Positions 33,585-46,491 of a stretch of DNA of 64,000 nt are shown piece after piece. A model generated the notes under the pieces. That model saw only the letters and a list, made by a program, of their open reading frames with translations. It was not told the DNA's origin and did not search any database. A program made the position numbers and the translations under genes. Where the stretch lies: positions 1 to 64,000 of the forward strand of contig JAFEMH010000168.1 of assembly GCA_022495995.1 (NCBI GenBank), written 5' to 3'. The stretch comes from Adenophora triphylla var. japonica. Taxonomy: Eukaryota > Streptophyta > Magnoliopsida > Asterales > Campanulaceae. The stretch's first letter is position 1, and every line of letters starts with the position of its first letter.

Positions 33585-34629
33585 TGTAGCGATGCGCGAA
33601 TTTTTCGAATAACAGAGTCGCCACTTATTATTTATTTAGGAAAACAATAAGAAAAACCTTAAAAAGAGATTTGAGGGTTCGGGGGTTAAGTTATCGAATG
33701 GGTAGGTCGAGGAGCATCCATTCCACCCAATCCGGAGATCGGTCTTGCCAATTGAGTATTATCAATCTTTTTAATTACTAATTAAATAAAGAACAAGAAA
33801 ACCCTAATCAATTTCTTGATTAGGAATGTCGGATTGTACGCTTCGAGATCGCCTTCATCGATTGAAGGGACTCTAGGCTACCTTTTGATGGGATTACACC
33901 ACTCTAAAAGTCAATAGAGAGAGATTAAGAAGAAAAGAGTAAAAGTATAGGAGTTTACCTAGTTTAGGGAGGATTTGATTTAGAACGTGGTTCTAAGATG
34001 TTTTCTCGATCGAGAAGTGATTTGGGCAGAGTTTCGACTCAATATGAGAGTCAAATCTTGATGCGGACAGAGCTTCGCCTCAATCCTTGATTCGGGTTTG
34101 GATGTTTGTTGATCAACAGGGTTGATAAACAAACTTTAGGTGATTTTAGGGAGGTTTTGTGAGTGATTTGAAGGAATCTTTCGTGGAGAAAAACCAACAA
34201 ATTGTGTGTGTTGTGTGGAAATCTGGACCCCTGAAACAGTGGAAGTCACCAAGTATTTATAGGGGTTTAAGAGGTAGAGGTGGAGAGGTAAAACACTCCT
34301 AGGAAGCTTCCAGAACTCAATTCTGATTGGAGAACCTGATTAGATGAGGTTTATCAAGAAAGGAGGTTGAAACGGAGAAGGAGAGTGATTTCTGCACATC
34401 CTGTCGAGGGGATATCTCGCGCGAGATATGATATCTCGTGCGAGATATCTAGTCTGATGACTATTTTGTCCTCTTCAGTTTATTCCGTTAGTCAGTTAGG
34501 TCCAAAACTAACGAGGTTAGTTAGAAACTTAACGAAACATGACGAAACTGATACGCTTTCATCAAAACATAAAAGAGAGACTAAGAGTAGTGTAATCATG
34601 ATTTATTGGTTCAGAATGGGGTGTCTACA
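33585..34629 (-). repeat. Ogre-like 5' LTR (right)
   Basis: 1045 bp, TG...CA, followed by the GCCGG duplication. It includes a palindrome pair at 34411-34449 (here a perfect TCTCGCGCGAGA core, where the other LTR has one substitution). Confidence 0.92.
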
Positions 34630-34680
34630 GCCGGGGGTGGCCGAACCTGAACAGAAATTCGTTCACTACTGGCCGAATTG
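34630..34680. repeat. Remainder of TCGGCC palindrome array 3
   Basis: Continues the transposase intron 1 array beyond the retrotransposon insertion (GGTGGCCGAACC, TTCACTACTGGCCGAATT). Confidence 0.8.
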
Positions 34681-34735
34681 GAGCTACGAAACAGAAAATA
34701 CATTTTTAACAAATTTAAATGGTTAGAAAACTTAC

Positions 34736-34768
34736 ATTATCATTCGATGGTAGAGCTGGAGCATCCAT
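34736..34768 (-). CDS. Exon 1 of the MULE transposase-OTU gene
   Basis: Minus-strand ATG at 34768 opens MDAPALPSNDN, 11 codons, ending at a consensus donor AAT/GTAAGT (34735). It joins exon 2 at 11741 in phase 0. The intervening intron was about 330 bp before the 22.6-kb retrotransposon landed in it. I chose this start because it is the first ATG before a good donor. It mirrors the tiny first exon of the PMD gene at the other end of the element. Confidence 0.6.
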
Positions 34769-34916
34769 GATGAGCCTGCTGAATCTCTTGTCTTGGAACA
34801 AATGTGTATGAATTTTTTTTTTGATTTTTTTTTGGGAGAGGAAGAGGAAGGTAAGGGAGGAGGTAATTTTTTTTGGAGTAAAAAAATAAAGAAGAAGTGA
34901 ATAAGTAAAGAGGTGG

Positions 34917-35018
34917 TAAAATTGATGAGGGAGGGAGGGGGAAGGTGGTGAAAATTGATGAGGGAGGGAGGGGAAGGTGGTGAAAATTGATGAGGGAGGG
35001 GGGAAGGTGGTGAAAATC
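34917..35018. repeat. 33-bp G-rich tandem repeat
   Basis: Three units of GAAAATTGATGAGGGAGGGA followed by GGGGAAGGTGGT in the subterminal region of the MULE right end, probably in the 5' leader of the transposase gene. Confidence 0.8.
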
Positions 35019-35028
35019 AAATACGGGT

Positions 35029-35172
35029 TTACTCAACAATTTTACGGGTTTATTTAACATTAGTAAATGAGGGGATAGATTTAGGAATATTTTTGTCATT
35101 TCACTCGATGGCATTTTTGAAAAATTCAACTTACGGGTTTGCTCAACAATTTTACGGGTTTATATAACAATT
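35029..35172. repeat. MULE right terminal inverted repeat with internal duplicate
   Basis: The block ACGGGTTTATATAACAATT at the end is the inverse of the left terminus. A second copy of the core (CTCAACAATTTTACGGGTTT) lies about 104 bp inside at 35034-35053, so the right end has a subterminal repeat that the left end lacks. Confidence 0.7.
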
Positions 35173-35181
35173 CTCTTTTAC

Positions 35182-36648
35182 AATATATACCCTGGCTTGT
35201 GGCAGTTATATTTTTCTTCTCCGAAAAATAAATATAGGAAAGTTTCATTGAGTTTCAATTTCACAATAAACTCAATTGAAACTTTCACCATTATTTTTAT
35301 GAAAAACTAGGTATTCATATATAATTTTAATAATAATATAACTAACAATTTTTAAGATTATATATAAGAATAATTAAGTTTTATCGAATTTTGATTTAAT
35401 TATGACTTGTCAAATTTAATAAAAAATGTGTTATGTATACGCGGTTCATTAGAGCGTAGTTCACTTTCCCGATTTTTTTTTTCAGTTTTTTCGGTCCATT
35501 TGAAAACCGATTCAATTTCTTTATTAAAACACATTTGGATGAAGTTCATTCACCATTTTTAATTAACTGTTGCTGGTAAATCGATATTTTTGACTTGTTT
35601 TTCATCGATTACGTTCATAGATTCAACTTATTCGACCTGTTATTCGTCAATTTCGTCTAGTTTTTCGAAGTCATGAGCAAACAAAACAAAGAAATCAGAA
35701 GCAAGTACCTGGACGAATATATGATTTGAACTTTGATTCCGTTCATTTTACTTGAATTTGAACTTTGATTTAAAATGAATGTGTTATTCTAAACTTCATT
35801 TTTCTTTGTCCACAACCCCATAGTTCAAGCTTCACTCAAATTGTAGTTTCTTTAAATCCATTGTGATTGTTACCGTTGGAAAATATACCTCGAATTATTT
35901 TGGCCCAATGATAACGGTCTCCATCAGGGCAACAACTCAGTTTTGGAAATTTTTTAGCACAGTAACTACAATAATTAATAAAGTTAATAACCAATAAGCG
36001 AAGAATGAAGGGAAATTAAAAAAACAAAGTTTCCCAATCTAAAACACACTTAAAATATTTCAATAGTTAGAATTGCTAACCCTAGATATAGAGATACAAC
36101 AACATCTTTATGCTTTTTAAATAATGTAAAAAGAATGCAATCTCATTATTGGGTTCGTTTACAAAAATATAGAGTTAAGATGTTAATATCTTCAGTTACA
36201 TCGATAAGAACATTAAAACCCTGATATCTCTATCTCGTTTATATATTCCGTGAAGTCAATATAAACATTCAAGAGATTCAATTTAAATCACAAGAACATA
36301 AGAACCTAGATTCATTGATTTCCGTTACATCCTTAATTAAATCTAACCTTCTCAACAAATGGTCAATGTATAAATCATCCATGTTACTGAAACGATTTAC
36401 ACCCAAATAGATTCACAGGCCAACAGTATCTTAACATACAATTGAAGCTTATGAATGATCTTGAAGAATGTTGAGAGAACAAGAACGAGAGAGAGATATG
36501 AAGAATTAAAACCCTAGCATAAAGATCAAATTATAACTTACCTCAACCCACAAATCAAATAACTTTTCCTTGAAGGGCCATTAAAATAAATAAATAAAAC
36601 CTTGAATTTCAATCTTCATTCCTTGTAAAAAACCTAAACTGTATAATA
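35182..36648. other. Gap without a recognisable gene
   Basis: AT-rich sequence flanking the MULE. I see no long open frame or repeat family in it. Confidence 0.5.
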
Positions 36649-36922
36649 CTCTCTCCGTCCCATTACAAAGAGGAGAGTTACTGTTTATGCGTAGATTAAG
36701 GAAAAAAATAATGATATAAATGTTGTGAGTATAAAAGTAAAATAGGAGAGAGAATGAGTGGAGGGAATAGTAAATTATAATGGTGTTATGAGTATTAAAA
36801 TAATGTAGGAGAGAGAATGAGTGGAGAGAATAGTGATTTAAGGTTTCCTTTTTAGGAAGTGTGTTGCTTGTAATGGGACGCCCAAAAAGGAAAGTGTGTT
36901 GCTTGTAATGGGACGGAGGGAG
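36649..36922. mobile_element. Stowaway-type MITE (copy 2, inverted)
   Basis: Ends CTCTCTCCGTCCCATTACA and, inverted, CTCCCTCCGTCCCATTACAA. TA duplications lie at 36647-36648 and 36923-36924. The interior blocks (AGGAGAGAGAATGAGTGGAG) are the reverse complement of those in the copy at 3192-3468, so it is the same family in the opposite orientation. Confidence 0.9.
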
Positions 36923-36930
36923 TATATGAT

Positions 36931-38029
36931 AAAGGGGAAGAAAAGATAGATAGATGATACAAAAACCTAATGTAGGGTTCTTTATATAGGAGGAGGAAGG
37001 AAGGTTTCCTGATTTACAGTCAAAATAGGTCAATTTTTAGTCAAATTAGGATTCTGCTGAAATTCGTCACAAATCTGTTGTTGATTCTGTTGAAGTCTGC
37101 TTTTAATTCTGTGACGGACCAAATCCGTCACTGATGCCTTGGGCAACCATGGGTGTGGTCTCTCGGCCACCCATGGCGCGGTTACTGGCCAAATGGTGTG
37201 GCCGCTCAGCCTGACGGCGCGATCGCTCGGCCTGCCTCGGCCACAGCCCTTCTTTCCTCGACCAATCCTCGGCCAGCTGCCTTGTCTTGCGGCCTTGGCC
37301 TTCTTTTGGCCGGCCAATCCTCAGCTTCGTGCGGCCACTGGTGCAAAATGCTCATGCCTTGGCCAACCATGCTTTCATGCTGACCCTTAAACTTTCACAT
37401 AATTGCACCTGAACTTCATTTAACCAACTTTTCTCCTTATTTTCACCTAATTTTACTTTGGTCCCTTCTTTTCTCAGATTTGCACTTTGGCCCTTGAACT
37501 TTATGAAACCAGTTTACTCCCATATTTTCCATAATTGCAATTTGGTCCCTGAACTTCCAAAATAAGCTTATATCCTCCATTTTATGCCTAATTGCACTTC
37601 AATCCCTGTACTTTCAAATCACATCCATTAAATACCCCCAAACTTATCTTTTGCTCGTCCTCGAGTAAAACAAAACTAAAACAAAATAAAAACTAACTAA
37701 CTAATTAATTAAAGCAAATAAAATATTTTTGGATTGTTCAATTCATATAATAAGTTGTTGGCACAACAAGTCTCAGATTCTTCACAATACACATAATCTA
37801 CAAGCATTCATGAACATGAGATTATATTTACATAAAAAAAAAAAAATAGATAAATACAGACTTGTTAGAATTGACACTTTAGATTGAGATAGATCATATC
37901 TTCTCAAATTGTTTTTTCACTCGACACGCCTTAATTTCTCTCTTTTTGTCCTCCTTAATGCCCAAACAATTGAATTCCTTATAAGGATTACGGATAACTA
38001 GCCAATTTATGTCTTGGGTTGCAGCTCTT
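36931..38029. repeat. Unclassified repeat-like segment with GC-rich core
   Basis: A GC-rich block (37130-37380) full of GGCC and CGGCC words is followed by several 'TTTGGTCCCTGAACTT'-type lines and a 'CTCGTCCTCGAGTAAAAC' stretch, a combination I associate with non-coding parts of plant Ty3 elements. No LTR pair or coding region could be defined. The open frames across the GC block are compositional. Confidence 0.4.
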
Positions 38030-38478
38030 TTTTGATCATCACAATAATATTCGTCAGAAACTTTCCTCCATTTTCTTCTATTCCTGATTTGGCATAGTCA
38101 GCGAAATTGTGGGAAAATCTTAGAGATTTTGATAGAATAATAGGAGGGGCGTTCTTTCGGCTCAAAATCGGAATAATATGCATTACTTAAAGTAGTTCTT
38201 TCGGGCATTCAATCAAAGCAGATACTTTTGATGAATTGAGTTGAGATATTGGAAAACAATCTTTTTGATTATTTATTCATTAGAAAAAAAGTGGATTCGT
38301 AGTCCATTTCTAGACTCTTTCTAGATTCAAGAACTAAGTCCGAAGTCAAAAAGAAAAAAAGAGTGAATAAATTCCTAGGTTTTATACCTTAGAATAGAAA
38401 TCGTGCCTAAGAGAAATATTCGCTAGATGACATACAGTTAACGAATGAAATTTTCAGTAACAATTCAGAGGTGAAATA

Positions 38479-39166
38479 ATGGCAAAAAAGAAAGCATTCC
38501 CCCATCGTTTATATTTTGCATTTATAGTCTTTTTACCCCAGTGTATCTCTCTCTTATTTATGAAAAGTTAGGAATATTGGGTTACTAATTGGTGGAATAC
38601 TAGCCAATCCGAAAAATTTTTGAATGCTATTGAAGAAAAGAGTATGATAGAAAAATTCATCGAATTAGAAGACCTTATCCTCTTCGACGAAATCATCAAG
38701 GAATATTCGGAGACACATCGACAAAACCTTCGTATAGGAATCCACACCGAACTAATCCAATTAAGCAAGCTACATAACGAGGAGCATATTCAAACGCTTT
38801 TGCACTTATCGACAAATATAATCTCTTTCGTTATTCTAATTGCTTATTCTATTTTGGGTAAGAAAGAACTTGTTATTATTAACTCTTGGGCTCAGAAATT
38901 TTCTATAACTTAAATGACACAACAAAAGCTCTTTCTATTATTTTGTTAGCTGATTTCTGTCTCGGATTTCATTCAACCCGTGGTTGGGAACTAATAATTA
39001 GCTCTGTCTACAAGGATTTTGGGTTTGTTCCGAATGATCAAATTCTATCTTGTCTTCTTTGGATGCTTCCAGTCATTCTAGATACCATTTTAAATATTGG
39101 GTTTTCGACTATTTAAACCGTGTCTCGCCGTCACTTGTAGTGATTTATCATGCAATAAATAAGTGA
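38479..39166 (+). pseudogene. cemA: cemA plastid envelope protein, nuclear pseudocopy
   Basis: Starts MAKKKAFPHRLYFAFIVFLP as plastid cemA does. Recognisable stretches are [60 protein letters not shown] and the C-terminal [16 protein letters not shown]. Defects are a TAG in the first 35 codons, a one-base shift near 38905 (after NSWAQKFS) and another near 39090. Length and termini otherwise match the roughly 229-residue family. In plastids CemA is an inner-envelope protein linked to proton extrusion and CO2 uptake; here it is a fossil. Confidence 0.93.
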
Positions 39167-39308
39167 AAAATGATTTATGGACATGAAATGAATCTAATTC
39201 TTTTAGTTGGAGATAAGCAAAGCAGTGAAAATTGTACTTACTTTTTCTATTTCTCCCCATCCCGTCCTATAATATTATTATTCCGGTAAATAGCAGAATC
39301 GTGGATAG

Positions 39309-41416
<2,108 letters not shown>

Positions 41417-41428
41417 ATCTCCCACTTG
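41417..41428 (-). other. Copia A polypurine tract
   Basis: Minus-strand AAGTGGGAGAT directly precedes the 3' LTR. Confidence 0.75.
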
Positions 41429-41475
41429 CACTAGGCTCCATCTATGTATCGTATACCCATGGACCTCACATGACC

Positions 41476-42700
41476 ATCATGCTTTGCTTGTGCGAGGGGC
41501 TTTGTAAGCAGATCCCTAATGTTATCATCGATTGATGCTTTACATATCATGACGTCTTCTCATTCTATGATTTCTCAAAAAATGTCTAAGTATGTGTTTA
41601 GATCGCTGATGTGACCTTGGTTCCTTTGCAAGCGCAATGGCACCACTATTGTCACAGTTAAGTTCCACTCGATTAGTGATAATTGGAACAACTTCCAAAA
41701 TACTAATGAACTTTTGATCCAAACTGCCTCTTTGGCTGCATCAGATGGCGCTAAGTATTCGGCCTTAGTTGTAGAATCGGCTACGGTATTCTACTTGGAA
41801 CTCTTCTAACAAAACCACACCTCTATTAAGCATAAACACAAACCCTTAATGCGATTTTAAATTAACTTTGTCTGTTTGGAAGCTAGTATCTGTGTAACCA
41901 ACTTTCAACCTTTCAAAGACCAAGAACACATCCTTAGTTCTTCTTAAGTACTTAAGGATCGTCTTGACTGCCATCCAATGGTTCTCACCAGGATCAGATT
42001 GGTATCGACTCGTCATGCTTAGAGCATACGAGACGTTAGGTCTAGTAAAAATTATGGCATACATGACAGATCCAAATGCCGGAGCATATGGAACTTCATT
42101 CATTCTCTTTTGCTCATCAGTTGTCATAGGACACCGAGTCTCGCTAAGAGTAACACCATGACCCAATGATAAGTTGCCTCTCTTGGAATTTTCTAAGAAC
42201 CTTGTCAATGTGAGTACTTTGACTCAAACCAATTTATCCTTTTAGATCTATCACCTTAGATCTTGATGCCAAGGATGTAAGCGGCTTCACCCATATCTTT
42301 CATTGAGAAACATTTTCCTAACCAAGACTTGACAGTCTGAAGTGTCGGAACATCGTTTCTAATGAGTAAGATATCATTGATATACAATACTAGAAATAAT
42401 ACTATGCTCCCACTGTATTTCATGCATACACAAAGTTTATCTTCGTACTTGATGAAGTCAAAACTCTTTGACCAATTCATCAAAATGAAGATTCCAACTC
42501 CTCGAAGCTTGCTTTAACCCAAAATTGGATCTTTGCAACTTGCATACTATATTAGAATTCCTTGGATCGACAAAACTTCAGGTTGTGTACTATACACATC
42601 CTTAAGAATCTTTCCATTTAGGAAAGGCGTTTGACATCCATTTGTCATATCACATAGTCACAATATGCGGTTATGGCAATTGAAATTCTAATAGACTTCG
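41476..42700 (-). pseudogene. Copia A reverse transcriptase and RNase H remnants
   Basis: RT fragments: LVLYINDILLIRNDVPTLQT (the YVDD motif altered to YIND, losing one catalytic Asp), WLGKCFSMKDMGEAAYILGI, and PYAPAFGSVMYAIIFTRPNV with YALSMTSRYQSDPGENHW. RNase H: VELNCDNSGAIALAKEPRSH and QRSKHIL. Frames change around 42240, 41840 and 41730. This is the type of sequence usually labelled TNT 1-94-like copia polyprotein. Confidence 0.85.
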
Positions 42701-44460
42701 ACATTGTAACTGGCGAAAAGGTTTCAACATAGTCAATACTATGAATTTGCCTAAATCCCTTTGCTACAAGCCTTAGCCTTGAAAGTATAAACCTTCCCAT
42801 CCATGTCAGTCTTTAAGACCTACTTGCACCCTTTTTAGTTTTTACACCTTCAGGCGACTCAATCAAGTTCCAAACTTGATTATCAGACATGGATTGTAAT
42901 TCGGATTCCATGGTTCATAGCCATTTATCCGAATAGGAGTAGACATCGTCACTAGATAGGAAGTAGGTTCGTCATTCTCAATGACTTCCACTTCATTACT
43001 TTCCGATACGAGAAGTTCATATCTCTTGGGTTCAGATTGTAACCTATCCAATCTACGATGGACTTGCGCATCTTAAATCGGTTCTACAACTCCTTGTGAA
43101 CTTGGTTCCATCTCTACTCTTGGTTCCATGTTATTTTCGGGTTCTTGAATTTCTTCAAGATTAATTTTACTCTCACTAGATACTTTATTGAGAAACTGTT
43201 TCTCAAGAAACGAACCATATAGAGCAACAAACACTTTGTTCTCATTGCGGTTGTAAAATTAATACCCTTTACTTTCCTTAGGATAACCAATGAAAATAAC
43301 CTTGTCAGATTTTGGTGCTAACTTATAAGAGTCAAGTCTCTTCATATAAGCTTTGCAACCCTAAATCTTCATGAAAGACAAACTAAGTTTTCTTTCATGC
43401 CACATCTCATGTGGGGTCTTAGGAACCGATTTAGTAGGGACTCTATTCAGTGTGAACGCAACATTCTCTAATGCATATCCTCACAAGGAAATAGGAAGGT
43501 CAACTTTGACTCATCATCGAACGAACCATGTCTAACAAGGTTCAGTTCCTCCTTTCAGACACACCATTCATAGTGGTGTTCCGCGTGGAGTCAACTCTGA
43601 AACAATTTCACAGTTTTGAGATGATTGTCAAACTCTTGGTTCAAATATTCATCACCTCGATCGGATCGAAGTACTTTAATAATTTTGCCAAGTTGATTTT
43701 GTACTTCATTTTGAAATATTCCAAATATCTCAAACGATTCACTTTTGGACTTCATCGGATAGACATAGTCATATCTAGATAAGTCATTAGTGAATGTAAT
43801 GAAATACCGAAATCTTCCCCTAGCAATGCTACTTAATAGTCCACATACATCTCATGTATAAGGGCCAATAAGTCACTAGCTCTCCCACTACTCTTAGTGT
43901 AGGGTGGTTTGGTCATTTTACCAAAACAAGAATCGCATACCTCAAATGATTCATAATCAAGTGAGTCTAAAATCCTTCCTCATGGAATTTAGAAATACCT
44001 TTTCTCATTTATATGACCAAGCCGGCAATGCCATATGAACGTGTTGTTCACATCATTCGGTTTAGATTTCTTATTCATATTATAGATATCTTCAATATTA
44101 TTTTGTTTCTTATTATTAAGGATATGAAGACCATTAAATGACATATGCAATACGATGAGGCATATCATTAAATAAATATAAAACTTCTTATTCTCAATAA
44201 GAAAATTATATCCTTTATCATCCACATAAGAAACGGAAATAATACTCCTACTCAAATCCGAAACGTAGTAATACTTGTTCAAAACAAGTACTAGTCCACT
44301 AGGTAAAGTGACTTCATAAGTCCCTACGCTAATGCAGCAACTCTTGCTCCATTCCCACTCATAGGTTTAATTCACCTTCTTTGAGTAGCTTTCTATTCTT
44401 TATTCCTTGCACATTTAAACAAATGTGGAATCCATATCCGGTATCTAATACCTAAGAACA
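42701..44460 (-). pseudogene. Copia A integrase and protease remnants
   Basis: FIWHCRLGHINEKR at 43990-44040 is the HHCC zinc part of integrase. Downstream core fragments can be followed only in shifted frames to about 42860, where an RT linker (ISESNEVEV-like acidic region) appears. A protease-like VLDTGYG lies near 44430. Many indels and stops. Confidence 0.7.
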
Positions 44461-45060
44461 AGAAGTCGAAAGAAAAATATCTATCATATATATATCTGAA
44501 GTAGTAGCAATCATATTGCCCTTCTTCATCTTTTATGCCTTCCTTATAAGCCTTGCAACTTTGCTTCCAATGACCAATCTCATTGAAATGGTAGCAAAAT
44601 ACATCCTTCTGAGACACTTTGGGTTTAGCCTCTTCGGCTTTGGCAACTTTTGCCCTAGGTTTAGCAACACTTGCTTTACCTTCTTTGTCTTCCATTTTAA
44701 ACCCCTTTCTTGTGTTAACCATTAACATAACATACCTCTCTTGCCTAGCCTGCACTTGAAACATTTCCTTTGTGCGATGTGCTAGGTCAAAAGCAGTTAT
44801 CATGTGTTCAAGGTCCTTCATAAGAGCCTAACACATGATGGCAAGTATAAGGCAAGCAACATCGTTAGAATCATCAACATGTTTCTAATGTTGCTCCTTA
44901 TCTGTTTTGCAAAATTTGCATCGGGTTTAGCAGGAATAGATTCATCAAGAACGTACAATTTTGCCTAAGAACAATTCTTAAGCTTCTGATCCAATCAGAA
45001 TAATCTGTACCGTTCTTTTCGAACTTGTCCTTCATAAGGACGAATCGCAATTTATTGTGT
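44461..45060 (-). pseudogene. Copia A gag remnant
   Basis: Contains LEHMITAFDLAHRTKEMFQV, KPKVSQKDVFCYHFNEIGHW and KQSCKAYKEG, a CCHC knuckle in which the second Cys reads Phe (CYHF). It parallels the copia C gag at 62900-63760. Broken by shifts near 44820 and 44950. Confidence 0.8.
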
Positions 45061-46012
45061 AATGCTATTTCTACAACAAAATATGCAAACTATATGAACA
45101 CATATCAATATCAATATCAACACATTTACCATCTAAGAGCAAATAATGTATTTCACAAATACTCTCACTTAATTATACACTTTCAAATACAAGCATGTAT
45201 CATATAATTATAGTGGGCTAAGATCCATATTTCACTTGATTTTGGTTTAACTGAGTCAATGCCCGAAATCAAGCTATTTAGGTAGATAACATCAATCCTA
45301 TCATATATGACTCTTAGATCTTTTATGAGATTTCCTTAGACATCATATGTCAAAAACATGTTTTAAATCTCATCTATGCCTTGTGTCAAATCTCATTTGA
45401 AATCACCAATTAAATCAAAACCTTTTTCAAACGTTTGAGACATGGAATGATGCACCTAACTGAGTTAAAACTACATCAACCATTATCGCATCTTGCTCAC
45501 AAATTAAGATATAATGATGTACCTAACTGAGTCAAAACTACATCAAAATACCCTAAAATTTTACAAGTGTTCTAATCAAGGAATGACATAAGACTTAAAT
45601 ATTTAGAAGGTTTTACACGTAACAAACATCGCATGGTTGTATATTAAACTTATGTGTACATCATCATGAACATGGGATTTTCACATAAAATCCTACTTTA
45701 GGTTCATACCAATAATCATGTAATAAATAACAATTATTAACTACATAATTATTCCATTCTCAAAATATACGGATTCAAACAATCACGTTAATCATATTAA
45801 AATGAACATCAAATCCTAAAAAAACAATTTGTTTCAATTTGAGAATCTACAAATCTTTTGTTTAATCAAATTAAACAGATCATTACCCATGTAAAAGATT
45901 AATCACATTAATTATTAATCATGATCATGGCATATCATATATGATTATTTTCACAAAATAATACACATAAAATCATGGATCTATTTCATATAGCATGGAT
46001 AGCAATTAATCG

Positions 46013-46491
46013 AACCAAGAACACTTCTTGTTGAATTGCTAGATGATCCTCCCGATTATTGAATCAATATTCAATAATCAATGGTTGAATATGGAATTAA
46101 TTTGGGTGTTTTTGATCTTTGATTCTCAATCAAAATCAATGATTTTGTGTTTCTAAAACCCAAAAATCGTGTGTCTATTGGCTGGGCAAAAGGTCTTATT
46201 TATACTTGGTAAGTAACCCTAACAATTAGGGAAAAGACTCCTTTTCCAAAGCCAAAACGGACTCTCAGCGCCGCTATGCACGGCCGTGCAGTTTACTAAA
46301 GCACGCCCGTGCAACTTTTGCATGGCCGCTCCAAAAACCAACCCACGGCCGCTCCAGCCAGCAACTCTTGCACGGGCGCTCCAAATTATAGCGCACGGCC
46401 GTGCAACAGCCTCAGATCCCAAATTCCAATTTTCAGTCTAAATCAAATTCGTTCTTTGTGTGTGACCGAGTAGGAATTATATTTATGTTGG
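46013..46491 (-). repeat. Copia A 5' LTR fragment
   Basis: Matches 40013-40650 of the 3' LTR but with a single copy of the 144-bp unit. The outer about 760 bp are missing, replaced by a Tat LTR from 46492. The inner about 285 bp and the primer site are deleted. Confidence 0.8.

Larger units (their letters stand above)
11995..34629 (-). mobile_element. Ogre/Tat-like gag-only LTR retrotransposon (TR-GAG type) with nested copia
   Basis: LTRs at 11995-13041 and 33585-34629 are about 99% identical (ten substitutions and one 2-base indel counted by eye). They are bounded by TG...CA and by a perfect 5-bp duplication GCCGG (11990-11994 and 34630-34634). Transcription is on the minus strand. A primer site matching the 3' end of tRNA-Arg lies next to the right-hand LTR, as described for Ogre elements. 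Excluding the nested copia (13160-28137), the interior is only about 5.6 kb and holds a gag gene but no protease, RT, RNase H or integrase. It would therefore need proteins from a related element. It is inserted in intron 1 of the MULE transposase. Confidence 0.9.
5056..35172. mobile_element. Two-gene Mutator-like element (MULE) with PMD and transposase-OTU genes
   Basis: The ends carry inverted repeats: the left contains GAGTTGTTATATAAACCCGT (from 5073) and the right, reversed, GAATTGTTATATAAACCCGT (from 35173), followed by AAATTGTTGAG in both. A 9-bp match CTCTTTTAC at 5047-5055 and 35173-35181 is the best target duplication; it leaves about 17 extra bases on the left end, perhaps a local insertion. 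A PMD gene runs inward from the left and a FAR1/MULE/SWIM transposase with OTU domain runs inward from the right, so they converge as mudrA and mudrB do in maize MuDR. Without the 22.6-kb retrotransposon nest the element is about 7.5 kb. Both genes carry frameshifts, so this copy is probably not autonomous now. Confidence 0.78.

Noticed and set aside
37030..37390. Three overlapping frames in a GC-rich block
   Set aside because: Frames are open on both strands because of GGCC-rich composition; no homology recognised.
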